Source: a virus
DNA length: 45,642 nt
Reading direction: 5' to 3' (one strand)
IMG/VR virus record: IMGVR_UViG_3300028422_001995
Coordinates: 1 to 45,642 of that record
Shown here in pieces: positions 28,900-37,508 of this stretch (positions are counted from its first letter, which is position 1; each line of letters begins with the position of its first letter). The position numbers and the translations under genes were made by a program. The notes beneath the pieces were generated by a model, which saw nothing but the letters and a program-made list of their open reading frames with translations, searched no databases and was not told the origin of the DNA.

Positions 28900-30051
28900 A
28901 TGGCAAACACTTTGACCGGCCTTATTCCCACGCTATATGAGGCCATGAACACCGTTTCCCGCGAACTCGTCGGGGTTATTCCCGGTTGCCGCCGAGATTC
29001 GAACGCTGAGCGCGCCGCCGTTGACCAGGTGATCCGGGTCAACATCGGTGAAGCCGGGGCAATCGAGGATATTACCCCGGGCATCAACCCTGCCTCTACG
29101 GGTGATACTACCGTCGGTTATACCGACGTAAAGATCACCAAAAGCAAGGCGGTCCCGATTCGCTGGAACGGAGAAGAGCAGAAGGCTATCGGCACTTCCG
29201 GTCAGTATAACAAGGTCCTCGCGGATCAGTTCACTGACGCAATGCGTAAGCTTACCAACGCTATCGAAGTAGACCTCGCCGCCGCTGGTTACAAAGGTGC
29301 TTCCCGCGCCTACGGCACCGCGGGCACCGCTCCCTTCGGAACCGCCGCCGATCTCTCCGACTTCGCCCAGATCGCCAAGATTCTCGACGATAACGGATGC
29401 CCCCGCACCGATCGCCAGCTTGCGCTTAACTCCGCGGCTATGGCGAACCTTCGCGGCAAACAGTCCGTGCTCTTCAAGGTGAACGAAGCAGGATCCGATC
29501 AGATGCTCCGCGAGGGCGTTGCCGGACGGATCCAGGGTTTCGCTATTCGCGACTCCGCCGGATTCCGCGCCCACACCAAGGGCACCGGCGCGAGCTACCA
29601 GACGAACCTCGGTGAAGCTCTCGCCGCAGGGGCCTTGAGCGTTGCGATCGATACCGGCTCCGGTACCGTACTCGCGGGCGACGTCGTTACTTTCAACGGC
29701 GACACCAACAAGTACATCGTGAATACCGGGGTTTCCGCCGCTGGATCAATCGTCATCGCGAAGCCCGGCCTTCTCGTCGCCCTCGCTGACGGCGTTGCGA
29801 TGACCGTCGGAAACAGCTTCACCCCCAACCTCGCGTTCGACCGGAACGCCCTGGTGCTCGTGGCCCGCGCTCCCGCGGTTCCCGATGGTGGCGACTCCGC
29901 CGATGACGCCATGACCCTCACGGACCCCATTTCCGGGCTTACCTTTGAGGTTCGCGTTTACCGGCAGTACCGCCAGGTCAAGTACGAGGTCGCCCTCGCC
30001 TGGGGCGTCGCGGCCGTCAAGCCCGAGCACATCGCGGTGCTCCTCGGCTAA
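28900..30051 (+). CDS. Major capsid protein, P22 coat-like
   Basis: AAAGGAG lies upstream. The protein opens MANTLTGLIPTLYEAMNTVS then RELVGVIPGCRRDSNAERAA, the P22 coat family pattern. The axial-domain elements DRQLALNSAAMANLRGKQS and GFAIRDSAGFRAHTKGTG follow. An inserted beta region near 215-290 (GALSVAIDTGSGTVLAGDVV, FNGDTNKYIVNTG) corresponds to the I-domain. The C-terminus LAWGVAAVKPEHIAVLLG is also typical. At 383 residues it is slightly shorter than P22 gp5 (430). Confidence 0.92.
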   Translation: MANTLTGLIPTLYEAMNTVSRELVGVIPGCRRDSNAERAAVDQVIRVNIGEAGAIEDITPGINPASTGDTTVGYTDVKITKSKAVPIRWNGEEQKAIGTSGQYNKVLADQFTDAMRKLTNAIEVDLAAAGYKGASRAYGTAGTAPFGTAADLSDFAQIAKILDDNGCPRTDRQLALNSAAMANLRGKQSVLFKVNEAGSDQMLREGVAGRIQGFAIRDSAGFRAHTKGTGASYQTNLGEALAAGALSVAIDTGSGTVLAGDVVTFNGDTNKYIVNTGVSAAGSIVIAKPGLLVALADGVAMTVGNSFTPNLAFDRNALVLVARAPAVPDGGDSADDAMTLTDPISGLTFEVRVYRQYRQVKYEVALAWGVAAVKPEHIAVLLG

Positions 30052-30058
30052 TCAATCG

Positions 30059-30088
30059 AGCCTCGGCCTTCAATGGCCGGGGCTTTTT
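30059..30088 (+). terminator. Hairpin/terminator after coat gene
   Basis: AGCCTCGGCC pairs with GGCCGGGGCT (10 bp, one T-G) around TTCAAT, with five T at 30084-30088. It would lower expression of genes beyond the coat protein, a common control point in phages. Confidence 0.75.
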
Positions 30089-30107
30089 GGTAAAGGAAAA
30101 ACCAGAC

Positions 30108-30437
30108 ATGAAACTTGTGAAAATGGTTCGATCAGTACCCGAAGTAATCGGCGGCCCGGTCTCCTGCGATATCCAAATCCAGGACAAGCCGGCTCTCGAA
30201 TCCCGCGGATGGGTACAGGATGGCGACGAATACGATCAGCCGGATGCTTCCGGAGCGAGCGATCCCGAGCCTGAGCACGAAGGACAGGGCACCACCGATC
30301 AGCCGGATGCTTCCGGAGCGAGCGACAAGGAAGAGCTGGTCCAGAAGGCTATCGAACTCAAGCTTGGTTCTCCCTCGACGCTTTCCCGCATGAGTGTGGC
30401 GAAGCTCGAGGCCCTCATCAAGGGAAGCGAGGCATAA
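30108..30437 (+). CDS. Small head protein with SAP/HeH-like C-terminus (109 aa)
   Basis: Start at 30108 with AAAGGA nine bases upstream. The frame to 30087 is not needed. An N-terminal beta part (MVRSVPEVIGGPVSCDIQIQ) precedes an acidic linker with the decapeptide DQPDASGASD repeated at DNA level, then a helix-extension-helix (ELVQKAIELKLGSPSTLSRM then SVAKLEALIKG). Proteins of this form follow the coat gene in many phages, perhaps as decoration or connector factors. Confidence 0.68.
   Translation: MKLVKMVRSVPEVIGGPVSCDIQIQDKPALESRGWVQDGDEYDQPDASGASDPEPEHEGQGTTDQPDASGASDKEELVQKAIELKLGSPSTLSRMSVAKLEALIKGSEA
30233..30325 (+). repeat. 30-bp duplicated segment, 63-bp period
   Basis: A 30-base stretch beginning CGATCAGCCGGATGC and ending GAGCGAGCGA is identical at 30233-30262 and 30296-30325. 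It encodes the repeated DQPDASGASD linker, consistent with recent slippage or duplication. Confidence 0.85.
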
Positions 30438-30440
30438 GCC

Positions 30441-30995
30441 ATGGCCATCACGCTCGTCGTCGAGGACGGAACCGGTCTTTCGACCGCAAACACCTACATA
30501 TCCGCGGCCGATGCTGACGTTTACAACGCCAATCTCGGCCGCGCGGAGTGGGACGAGCTTGAAGCCGATGAAAAGGCCGCGGCGCTCGTGAAAGCCACCC
30601 AGTACATCGATACGACGTTCAACTGGCTAGGCCTCAAGGGCTCCCGGGCCCAGGCTCTGCAGTGGCCCCGGCATCTTGGGATCGGAACCGACGGAGAGCC
30701 GCTCCCAATCGTAGATCGCGACGGTTACGACATCGAAGGCGTGCCGATTGAAGTGATCAAGGCAACCGCCGAGGCCGCTTTCCTTTCGCTTGAAAACGAT
30801 CTTTTCCAGATTGCTGACCCGAACGGGAAAATCATTCGCGATAAAACGGACGTTCTTGAGACGCAGTATCAGGAAGAAACCGCGAGCTCGAAACCCGCAG
30901 AGGCAACGATATTCCAGGCGCTCAACCTTATGCTCCGCGGTCTCTATGCCCGGCCGACGTCCGGCGCAACCGTTGGAAAGGCGTTTCGAGGATGA
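30441..30995 (+). CDS. Head-tail adaptor, DnaT-like family
   Basis: The N-terminus (LVVEDGTGLSTANTYISAAD then ADVYNANLGRAEWDELEADE and KAAALVKATQYIDTTFNWLG) with PRHLGIGTDGEPLPIVDRDG and VPIEVIKATAEAA is the signature of the phage family labelled 'DnaT-like ssDNA-binding'. In most phages it lies here and acts as the head completion/adaptor protein. I prefer the structural role. The next start overlaps by four bases. Confidence 0.82.
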   Translation: MAITLVVEDGTGLSTANTYISAADADVYNANLGRAEWDELEADEKAAALVKATQYIDTTFNWLGLKGSRAQALQWPRHLGIGTDGEPLPIVDRDGYDIEGVPIEVIKATAEAAFLSLENDLFQIADPNGKIIRDKTDVLETQYQEETASSKPAEATIFQALNLMLRGLYARPTSGATVGKAFRG

Positions 30996-31384
30996 GTACC
31001 ACCTCGAAGGCCCGAGCTACCCTTAAGAAGCTCAAGAAAAAAGGCGCTCCGTGTACGCTTTTGAAGCCAGACGGGGAAGCGATTTACGACGAATCAACCG
31101 ACGAAACAATCCAGCCAACGATACCCCACGACGGGTATTGCCTGGTTTCCTCGTTTAATTCGGCGCTTCTTGATTCAGGGCTCGTACAGAACGAAAGCGT
31201 CCTGAGCACCGATGTAAAGCTCATTTGCTCGTTTACTGACGGCGCCGAGCCCGAAGATGGGAAGGACGTAATCGTCATCAACCCTGGAACCGAAGATGAG
31301 CAGCGCTTCAACGTCGTGAACGGCAAGAAACTCGCGCTCGACGGAAAGCGCGCAATTCTCATTACGGTGAGGGGAAGGAAATAA
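30992..31384 (+). CDS. Head-tail connector/stopper-like protein (130 aa)
   Basis: ATGA overlap with the adaptor gene. A helical basic start (KARATLKKLKKKGAPCTLLK) is followed by beta strands (DGYCLVSSFNSALLDSGLVQ, DVKLICSFTDGA, DVIVINPGTEDEQRFNVVNG). The position between adaptor and tail completion protein, and the small beta domain, match phage stopper proteins. Assignment is by gene order and general fold. Confidence 0.68.
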   Translation: MSTTSKARATLKKLKKKGAPCTLLKPDGEAIYDESTDETIQPTIPHDGYCLVSSFNSALLDSGLVQNESVLSTDVKLICSFTDGAEPEDGKDVIVINPGTEDEQRFNVVNGKKLALDGKRAILITVRGRK

Positions 31385-31824
31385 TGTCTGGTTGGTCGCT
31401 CGATCTTAACGAATGGGCTTCAAGACAACAGGGCGACATCATCGACGTGAAGCGCATGTTTGCTTTCATGGTTTTCACGAAGGTTGTGCAGCGAACCCCC
31501 GTTGATTCAGGAGCCCACCGACAGAACTGGCTCGTGAGTATCAATAGCGAGAACTACGGCTACAACCCCGACGCCCGAAAGGGTGGGAGAGTGATAAGCG
31601 ATGGGCTTGGCGTTATTGGCGGTTCAAAAGGGGCTGATCGTATCGTTATTCAGAATAACGGGCCAGCGATTACGAAGCTTGAATATGGCGGGTATGGACC
31701 GAAAAGCAAGAGCGGAAAAACCGTAAACGGGTTTTCGAAACAAGCCCCCCGCGGAATGGTTGGCGTTACGATGGCAGAAGCCGGCGCCATTCTTAACCAG
31801 GCAGTAGGAGAAGTCAAATCGTGA
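31384..31824 (+). CDS. Tail completion protein (HK97 gp10/neck type)
   Basis: FMVFTKVVQRTPVDSGAHRQ then NWLVSINSENYG is the conserved 'v..rTPVDTGrlR.sW' motif of HK97 gp10-like neck proteins. The acidic/Gly region GGSKGADRIVIQNNGPAITK then LEYGGYGPKS follows. It links the head connector to the tail. It shares one base with the preceding stop and overlaps the next gene by four. Confidence 0.85.
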   Translation: MSGWSLDLNEWASRQQGDIIDVKRMFAFMVFTKVVQRTPVDSGAHRQNWLVSINSENYGYNPDARKGGRVISDGLGVIGGSKGADRIVIQNNGPAITKLEYGGYGPKSKSGKTVNGFSKQAPRGMVGVTMAEAGAILNQAVGEVKS

Positions 31825-32225
31825 CGAATTCGATCATCGAAGGCATCCTCGAGACGGCCCTTAAAACCCTCACGACGTTTATCCGCACGGACAACGTTGC
31901 CTGGCCGAATAAAACATTCATTAAGCCGGCCGCGAATGGATGGTACGAGATTGATCACATCCCGGGCGAACCCTACCAGGCGGCGCTCGGGGAAGACGCA
32001 CCGAACCGGTGGGTAGGTATCTACCAGGTAACGATCTGCGTACCGATCAACTCCGGCAAGGCCGCGGCAAACGCGAGATACGAAGCAATTGCTGGATTAT
32101 TCTCCCGGGGATCCATTTTCTCCGGGGTAGAGATAGAGCGCGTGTACTCGGGACCCGAAGGCCCCGAAGAAGACCATTACAGGCTGCCGGTACGGATTGT
32201 GTACAGAGCAGATATCGAAAACTAA
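31821..32225 (+). CDS. Tail terminator (DUF4128-like)
   Basis: GTG start with the four-base GTGA overlap. The pattern WPNKTFIKPAANGWYEIDHI then PGEPYQAALGEDAPNRWVGI and YQVTICVPINSGKAAANARY is typical of phage tail terminators that cap the tail tube. Length 134 is as expected. It is followed directly by the tail tube gene. Confidence 0.85.
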   Translation: MTNSIIEGILETALKTLTTFIRTDNVAWPNKTFIKPAANGWYEIDHIPGEPYQAALGEDAPNRWVGIYQVTICVPINSGKAAANARYEAIAGLFSRGSIFSGVEIERVYSGPEGPEEDHYRLPVRIVYRADIEN

Positions 32226-32237
32226 AAGGAGTCGATC

Positions 32238-33431
32238 ATGGCAAAGTATAAAACCGGCGCAAACCGTAACATCTACAGCGGACAGACCACGGGAAAAAAC
32301 GTTATTCCCGGATCCCCCGTGGCCTTCGCATTGCGAAATACCTCCGATTCGCTCGAAGGTAAAACCGAGCTTATCAAGTCCGGGGAACTCCTTCCCGGGC
32401 GATCAGCGAGCGAGCCCATGGCAGGACAGCCCTCGAACGGCGGCGGTGTTGCTATGGAGTTTTCCGCGCTTTCATTCGATCGCCTCCTTTCCGGCGTGAT
32501 GATGAACAACTGGGTTCAGGACGACGTCGACACCCATATCGCCACCCTTACCCCGGGAAACATTTCGAAGGCGTTCTGGATCCTGAAGCACTTCTCCGAG
32601 GCCGATCGCCCGCTTTTCCAGCTTTTCGAGGGCGCACAGCTCGATGCCCTCGAGCTTACCTTTGCGATTAACGCGATCGTGACCGGGAATTTCTCGTTCA
32701 TGGGGATCAACGATCCGCTCATGGAAACCGCGAACCCGGTTGCGGGCCTCTCCTCGCTTCCCGCGTCCCTTGCCACGTCGCCGTTTACGAGCCGACGTGG
32801 TTTCCTCAAGCTCGGATCAGGCGCCACGGGCGTTCCTATCACGTACAGTAAGGAAGTCAAGCTCTCCATCAAGAACAACCTCGCGGCCGTCGGGGCCCTT
32901 TTCCAGGATACGGCATCGATCGTCGAAAAGATGTTCGACGTCGGCGGCTCTATCACGACATACCTTACCGACGAGACGCTTTTCAACAGCGCGGTAGACA
33001 AGGACAACCTTGCCTTCGCGATCCAGGTGGAAGACGCGGCGGGGAATAGCTACCTTTTCGAGCTTTCGAACACGAAGCTCGATACGCACAGCGCCGCTGC
33101 TTCGGGGCGGGACGAACTCTCCCCGACATATCCTTTTACGGCGTTCGGAACGGATACCATCAAGATTACGCGCACTCTCGCTACCGCGCGGCCCGTATAC
33201 ACGCTCACCTACGACGGGAACACCGAAACCGGTGGAACCGAACCCGCCGCGGTGACCAAGCTCGAAGCTGGATCCGTGATCTATGCGCCGGCGAACTCAG
33301 GCGCCCTCGTAAAAACAGGGTCGGTGTTCGCTGGCTGGAATACCACCGCCGATGGAACCGGAATCCACTTCGATGTCGGAGACCCGATCCTCGTGGAAGC
33401 CGCGACGACCATCTACGCGGAGTGGGAATAA
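32238..33431 (+). CDS. Major tail tube protein with InlB-type C-terminal repeat
   Basis: AAAGGAG lies upstream. Residues 1-310 are a tail tube protein (GELLPGRSASEPMAGQPSNG, SALSFDRLLSGVMMNNWVQD). The final 80 residues are an InlB B-repeat (Flg_new) domain: YTLTYDGNTETGGTEPAAVT, then FAGWNTTADGTGIHFDVGD and TTIYAEWE. Extra Ig- or InlB-like domains decorate tail tubes of many siphophages and may touch the cell surface. InlB repeats are common in treponemal surface proteins, so the domain may have been gained from the host. A 14-base palindrome shared with 24489 lies at 32324-32337. Confidence 0.9.
   Translation: MAKYKTGANRNIYSGQTTGKNVIPGSPVAFALRNTSDSLEGKTELIKSGELLPGRSASEPMAGQPSNGGGVAMEFSALSFDRLLSGVMMNNWVQDDVDTHIATLTPGNISKAFWILKHFSEADRPLFQLFEGAQLDALELTFAINAIVTGNFSFMGINDPLMETANPVAGLSSLPASLATSPFTSRRGFLKLGSGATGVPITYSKEVKLSIKNNLAAVGALFQDTASIVEKMFDVGGSITTYLTDETLFNSAVDKDNLAFAIQVEDAAGNSYLFELSNTKLDTHSAAASGRDELSPTYPFTAFGTDTIKITRTLATARPVYTLTYDGNTETGGTEPAAVTKLEAGSVIYAPANSGALVKTGSVFAGWNTTADGTGIHFDVGDPILVEAATTIYAEWE
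32324..32337. repeat. Palindrome, copy 3 (14 of 15 bases)
   Basis: CTTCGCATTGCGAA, inside codons for AFALRNT of the tail tube gene, equals the first 14 bases of the element at 24489. Confidence 0.5.
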
Positions 33432-33434
33432 ACC

Positions 33435-33929
33435 ATGAGCGCCAAGCTTGAAGACCTTAACCCGTCAACCAGGCTTAAGGCAGGGAAGGCCCTCGCTAGG
33501 CTCCTGAAAGATGGCGTTCCTTTCATAGTGACCTGTACCTTGCGCACCAAAGAAGAGCAGTACGCTCTTTGGTGCCAAGGCAGGAAACCGCTCCACGTCG
33601 TCAATGCGGCTAGAGCGAAGGTCGGGCTTTATTTGCTCGTGGAACGTGAAAATCGGTACTCCGTTACGAACTGCGACGGAACCAGGGTGAGTGAAGGCGG
33701 CACCGGAAGAAGCGCGCACCAGGGCGGTAATGCAATCGACTGCGTACCGTTCGAAAACGGACACGCCGTCTGGCCGGTTGAATCCGATCCGCGATGGAAG
33801 AAAATCGCTGCTGCCTTCATCGAACAGGGCTTTACCTGGGGTGGGGATTGGGACCGCGACGGGAAAACCAAGCTCGACGGTGATGACGACGAAGATATGG
33901 TCGATTATCCGCACTACCAGATTATGTGA
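33435..33929 (+). CDS. M15-family endolysin (L-alanyl-D-glutamate peptidase-like)
   Basis: The zinc-binding residues are His95 and Asp102 in SAHQGGNAID, with His160 in DYPHYQ. TLRTKEEQYALWCQGR is the substrate-pocket motif of phage M15C peptidases, and GFTWGGDWD carries the family's Trp and acidic residue. A polar stretch (GKTKLDGDDDEDM) sits just before the last histidine. It would cut peptidoglycan cross-links at lysis. The gene lies among tail genes rather than beside the spanin, so it could also be a virion-associated lysin. No signal peptide. Confidence 0.88.
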   Translation: MSAKLEDLNPSTRLKAGKALARLLKDGVPFIVTCTLRTKEEQYALWCQGRKPLHVVNAARAKVGLYLLVERENRYSVTNCDGTRVSEGGTGRSAHQGGNAIDCVPFENGHAVWPVESDPRWKKIAAAFIEQGFTWGGDWDRDGKTKLDGDDDEDMVDYPHYQIM

Positions 33930-33935
33930 ACCAAG

Positions 33936-33955
33936 GCGATCCCGCACGGGATCGC
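33936..33955 (+). other. Perfect hairpin between endolysin and tail chaperone
   Basis: GCGATCCC, GCAC, GGGATCGC, extended by G-T and A-T pairs, with only TT after it. Probably an mRNA-end or processing hairpin rather than an efficient terminator. Confidence 0.6.
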
Positions 33956-33981
33956 TTAACGAGAAAGAAACGAGGTATTTC

Positions 33982-34404
33982 ATGGCAAATCTTGATCGAT
34001 TCGCGACTACAAAAAACGCGAACGAGGGTGTATGGGTCGAGCCGGTTCTTTTCGGGGAAAAGCTCGGCGTTGAATTCTGCGTAATCGGGTCCGATTCCGA
34101 TGAAGCCAAACGATACACCCGGGAACAGGCGAAGGATATCGCCTCACTCAAGAAAGAAGAGCGCGAAAACATCGACTGGTCCGAGCGCTCGAAGATCGGC
34201 ACCGCAAGCCGCATCAAAAACATGCGCGTCGTTGGAAGCGATACGGCCCCGGTGGAGCTTGGCGGAGAAGTAATCGAGAACACGAGCTCAGGGTATAAGA
34301 AGCTCTTTACCGAAATACCTGAACTTCAGGATTTTATCTGGAGCTTTTCGGAGGCCCGCGCAAATTTTTTGTCTCAGCTGAAGAAGGCCTCGAAAAAGCC
34401 GTAA
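33982..34404 (+). CDS. Tail assembly chaperone (G-like)
   Basis: Start at ATG 33982 with ACGAGG upstream. The frame to 33691 is a shadow of the endolysin. The 140-residue protein (RFATTKNANEGVWVEPVLFG then FCVIGSDSDEAKRYTREQAK, FTEIPELQDFIWSFSEARAN) lies between tail tube and tape measure, where G-type chaperones are found. Its last codons contain AAA AAG before the stop. A -1 shift there leads into the next frame and yields a G-T-type fusion. Confidence 0.82.
   Translation: MANLDRFATTKNANEGVWVEPVLFGEKLGVEFCVIGSDSDEAKRYTREQAKDIASLKKEERENIDWSERSKIGTASRIKNMRVVGSDTAPVELGGEVIENTSSGYKKLFTEIPELQDFIWSFSEARANFLSQLKKASKKP
34392..34398 (+). promoter_or_regulatory. Probable -1 ribosomal frameshift site
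   Basis: G AAA AAG, read as codons AAA AAG in the G-like gene. Slipping back one base gives GAA AAA and an open frame through AVRRFFFRNHPHAEGKGDKR into the 34467 gene without a stop. This matches the G/GT programmed frameshift of long-tailed phages. Confidence 0.75.
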
Positions 34405-34466
34405 GGCGGTTCTTCTTCAGGAATCACCCCCATGCAGAAGGGAAGGGGGATAAACGAAAGATCGTC

Positions 34467-34772
34467 GTGAATCGAGAGATTTACGACAACTTCGTGAAAG
34501 ACTTTGGCGAGCCTGAAAAGGGCTCAAACGAATATGGGCGCTTCGAATTCCTTATGCCTATCGAACCGCCTGAATGTTTCGCATGGCTTTTTGGAGAGTT
34601 CATCAAGCTCTATAACGCCAGCGATACCGAGATAACCCCGGAAGCGGTCGAGTCTTACCAAAGGCTTAATCAATTTCGGTTTTCACTCTACGAGGTCGAG
34701 CTTCTATTCCGCATGAAGGGATGGGGGTCTGACGAACGCGTAAAACTCGACCGGGGGGATGACGATGCCTGA
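34467..34772 (+). CDS. T-like extension of tail assembly chaperone
   Basis: A GTG at 34467 could start it alone, but there is only a weak ribosome site, and the frame is open upstream to the -1 site at 34392. The 101 residues (NREIYDNFVKDFGEPEKGSN, MPIEPPECFAWLFGEFIKLY, FSLYEVELLFRMKGWGS) are helical. It is most likely made as the C-terminal part of a fusion that recruits the tail tube protein to the tape measure. It overlaps the tape measure start. Confidence 0.75.
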   Translation: MNREIYDNFVKDFGEPEKGSNEYGRFEFLMPIEPPECFAWLFGEFIKLYNASDTEITPEAVESYQRLNQFRFSLYEVELLFRMKGWGSDERVKLDRGDDDA

Positions 34773-37167
34773 ACTGAGCCGACTTGTACTTGAAATCGAC
34801 GATAAAGGCATTGTCACCGCCAACGGCAATCTCGACCTTTTTAAGAAGAAATCCGAAGAGGCCGCGAAGGCCGCGACCGGCATTGAAAAATCCAACAAAG
34901 CGAACGCGAAAAGCTTTGACCTCGTAAACCAGCTCACAAACCTCAATACCCTCGCCATGGGAGCCGCGAATCTCGCGGTGCTCAAGTTCGCTGGATCGAT
35001 GGTCGAAGCCGCCGGCAAGATGGAGGCGATCAAAACGCAACTTCAGGTAGTTACCGGAAGCGCAAAGATTGCCGATTCAACTTTTCGGGACCTACAGCAG
35101 TTCGCCGCTCGGACCCCGTTCTCGATTGAGGGTATTACCGATACCGCAATCCAGCTCATGCAGGTAGGTGTTCAAGCAAAGGACCTTCAAAGCACACTAA
35201 CCATGCTCGGAGATGTGTCCGGAGGCTCCCAGGACAAGCTCAACCGCATCATGATGAACTACACGCAGATTCTTTCCGTCGGGAAGGCGTCTACGATGGA
35301 TATTCGCCAGTTCGCTCAGGCGAACCTCCCGATTTACCAGGAACTCGCAAACGTTACCGGAAAATCCGGTGAAGCCCTGCAGGACATGATTACGAATGGC
35401 GAGATCACGGGGGAAGTCGTAACCGAAGCGTTCCGTAGAATGACTGCTGAGGGCGGAAAGTTCTTCAATGGCATGGGGCTCGCAGCAGAGACCTACCAAG
35501 GGAAGCTCTCGACGATGAAGGATTCCGTATCGAACCTCGCGGCGAAATTCGGGGAGCTTTGGCTTTTGAATTTCCAAAAGACTGCGCTCGATGCGATTAC
35601 GAAAGTATCTGATGCCGCCGCAAACGCGCTCGATAAGAACATGTTCGGTAAAAAGGCATTCGATACGTTCGAAAATGATTATCTTAACTCCTCGTTCGAT
35701 CAGCGCGAATATGTTGCGAATGAGCAGATAAAATTCTGGTTAAATCGTTCGCAAATGCTTAAAAGGGCAGGACTTGATTACCAAAGCGATCCTGAATACC
35801 AGGACGCAATCAAGCAACTCAACGAGTGGTACGACTACCTCGACAAGATAACGAACCAGGAGGCCGTAGTTATTCGAGACCAGCGCGAGGCCGAAGCCGC
35901 CGCAGAGGCCGCCTCCGCCGCCGCGAAAGCCGCCGCAGAGGCCGCCCGGGGCTGGCAAGAAGCTCTTAAAAAAGCACTCGACCTCGAGGAGGTCTCAACC
36001 GGTAGTCAGGCCGTTACCGATTACATCGACAATATCGAAACATCGCTCAATGGATCACTTGCGTATGCCCAGGCGTTCGGCGGTAAGGTAACCGATATTT
36101 ACGACGACTACGCAACCAGGGTAAAAAAAGCGGTCAAAGAGCTCCTGCAATCTGGTTTCTGGACGCCCGACGAAGCGACGATTCAGCGCCTTATTTCGTT
36201 CGCGAACCGTCTTGAGACCGCGGGCGGCGGTACATCTTCCGCCGGGTTCTCGAATCCTCAGTTCGGATACTCGCAGGACCCCGCGTTCATGAATCAAGGC
36301 GGAAGCCCGTTTGCCCTTTCTCCTTTTGGGTCAGAGACCGGATTCAACGTGCAGTTTTCGGAATCCGATGCACTTTGGCTCGACGAAGAGCGCGTAAGGA
36401 AAGAAGAAGAACAGGCCGCGCGCCTCGCAGCAATTTACCGCAATCTCGGGGATCAGCTTAAACAATTCGCCGCGGACGCCACTTTTGATGCTTTATGGAC
36501 GATGGGTGAGGCCCTTTATGAGGGCGGAAACGCCGCGGAAGCTTTCGGGAAGTCCCTCGCGAAGTCCATCCTTCAGAACGTCCCGGCTATGCTATTTCAG
36601 ACCGGATTCCAGATGGCGATTACCGGAAACGTGTACGGAGGCCTCGCGCTCATGGCTCTTTCAGGCCTTGGCGCCGTTGCCGGCGGATACCTCACAAAAG
36701 GCATGGATGGGGCAGATGACGGAGACGAGAAGGCTAAAAAGCTCGAAACACTCACGAACCAGCTCGCAGACCTCATCACGCAATCGAAGGCTGATGCCGA
36801 ATACTTCGCGACTGGGCTTCGCTCGAGGAATGCGCAATACCTCAATTCGACGGTATCGGTAAACGATGCGATTATCACGAAACAGGGCCAGGTAATTCAG
36901 ACACACCCGGACGACTATCTCATCGCTACGAAAACCCCGGGTTCTCTCGGTGGTGTGAGTGGTCGAGTCGTTATCAACGTCAATAACACGATTTCAAATG
37001 AGGCATCCGTAGATATTCAGGAAAAAGAAAATGCCGACGGAACAAAAGAGCTTTTCTTCACGGTACGGAAGCTCATAAAAAGCGACATGGCCCGCGGGGA
37101 ATATGACGCTGTTCTTGCGTCAAGACAACCAGCGATCGCAGGGCGTGGAAAGAGGGTAAGTCAATGA
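34759..37167 (+). CDS. Tail tape measure protein
   Basis: ATG at 34759, with a second ATG two codons on. The N-terminal domain (MEAIKTQLQVVTGSAKIADS then TFRDLQQFAARTPFSIEGIT and LGDVSGGSQDKLNRIMMNYT) is the conserved tape measure N-terminal domain. A long Ala-rich helix follows (REAEAAAEAASAAAKAAAEA), then a hydrophobic segment near 625-655 (AKSILQNVPAMLFQTGFQMA, GLALMALSGLGAVAGG) that may enter the membrane. At 802 residues it predicts a tail of roughly 120 nm from the usual 0.15 nm per residue. Confidence 0.93.
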   Translation: MTMPELSRLVLEIDDKGIVTANGNLDLFKKKSEEAAKAATGIEKSNKANAKSFDLVNQLTNLNTLAMGAANLAVLKFAGSMVEAAGKMEAIKTQLQVVTGSAKIADSTFRDLQQFAARTPFSIEGITDTAIQLMQVGVQAKDLQSTLTMLGDVSGGSQDKLNRIMMNYTQILSVGKASTMDIRQFAQANLPIYQELANVTGKSGEALQDMITNGEITGEVVTEAFRRMTAEGGKFFNGMGLAAETYQGKLSTMKDSVSNLAAKFGELWLLNFQKTALDAITKVSDAAANALDKNMFGKKAFDTFENDYLNSSFDQREYVANEQIKFWLNRSQMLKRAGLDYQSDPEYQDAIKQLNEWYDYLDKITNQEAVVIRDQREAEAAAEAASAAAKAAAEAARGWQEALKKALDLEEVSTGSQAVTDYIDNIETSLNGSLAYAQAFGGKVTDIYDDYATRVKKAVKELLQSGFWTPDEATIQRLISFANRLETAGGGTSSAGFSNPQFGYSQDPAFMNQGGSPFALSPFGSETGFNVQFSESDALWLDEERVRKEEEQAARLAAIYRNLGDQLKQFAADATFDALWTMGEALYEGGNAAEAFGKSLAKSILQNVPAMLFQTGFQMAITGNVYGGLALMALSGLGAVAGGYLTKGMDGADDGDEKAKKLETLTNQLADLITQSKADAEYFATGLRSRNAQYLNSTVSVNDAIITKQGQVIQTHPDDYLIATKTPGSLGGVSGRVVINVNNTISNEASVDIQEKENADGTKELFFTVRKLIKSDMARGEYDAVLASRQPAIAGRGKRVSQ

Positions 37168-37508
37168 TCGGATGGCCTTCAGGAGTAAATCAGATAGTAC
37201 TCAACCAAACAGCCGGGTCGCTCGGGGATGGAATAATTTCCGACACGATGCGGAGTGGTAAGAAGAAAACACGGCTCCGGAGCACCTCAGCGCCCGAGTC
37301 TTTTTCGGTAACCATGAAGATGACCCGCGAAGAGCTCGAGCTTTTCCGTACCTGGTACAAGGTCGATCTCCGCATGGGCGCTCTTTCATTCCAATTTCCG
37401 AAAATTGCCGGGACCGGTAATGCGGAATACAAAATACTCCCTTCCCCTTCATGGTCCCAGCTCGCGGCAAACCATGTAAGCGTTTCGATGCAATGGGAGG
37501 AAGCATGA
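37164..37508 (+). CDS. Distal tail protein (114 aa)
   Basis: ATGA overlap with the tape measure gene. The sequence MIGWPSGVNQIVLNQTAGSL followed by SVTMKMTREELELFRTWYKV and FPKIAGTGNAEYKILPSPSW resembles the M-like tail tip proteins of lambda-type siphophages (receiving the tape measure). Position supports this. The family is inferred from order and beta-rich sequence. Confidence 0.72.
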   Translation: MIGWPSGVNQIVLNQTAGSLGDGIISDTMRSGKKKTRLRSTSAPESFSVTMKMTREELELFRTWYKVDLRMGALSFQFPKIAGTGNAEYKILPSPSWSQLAANHVSVSMQWEEA

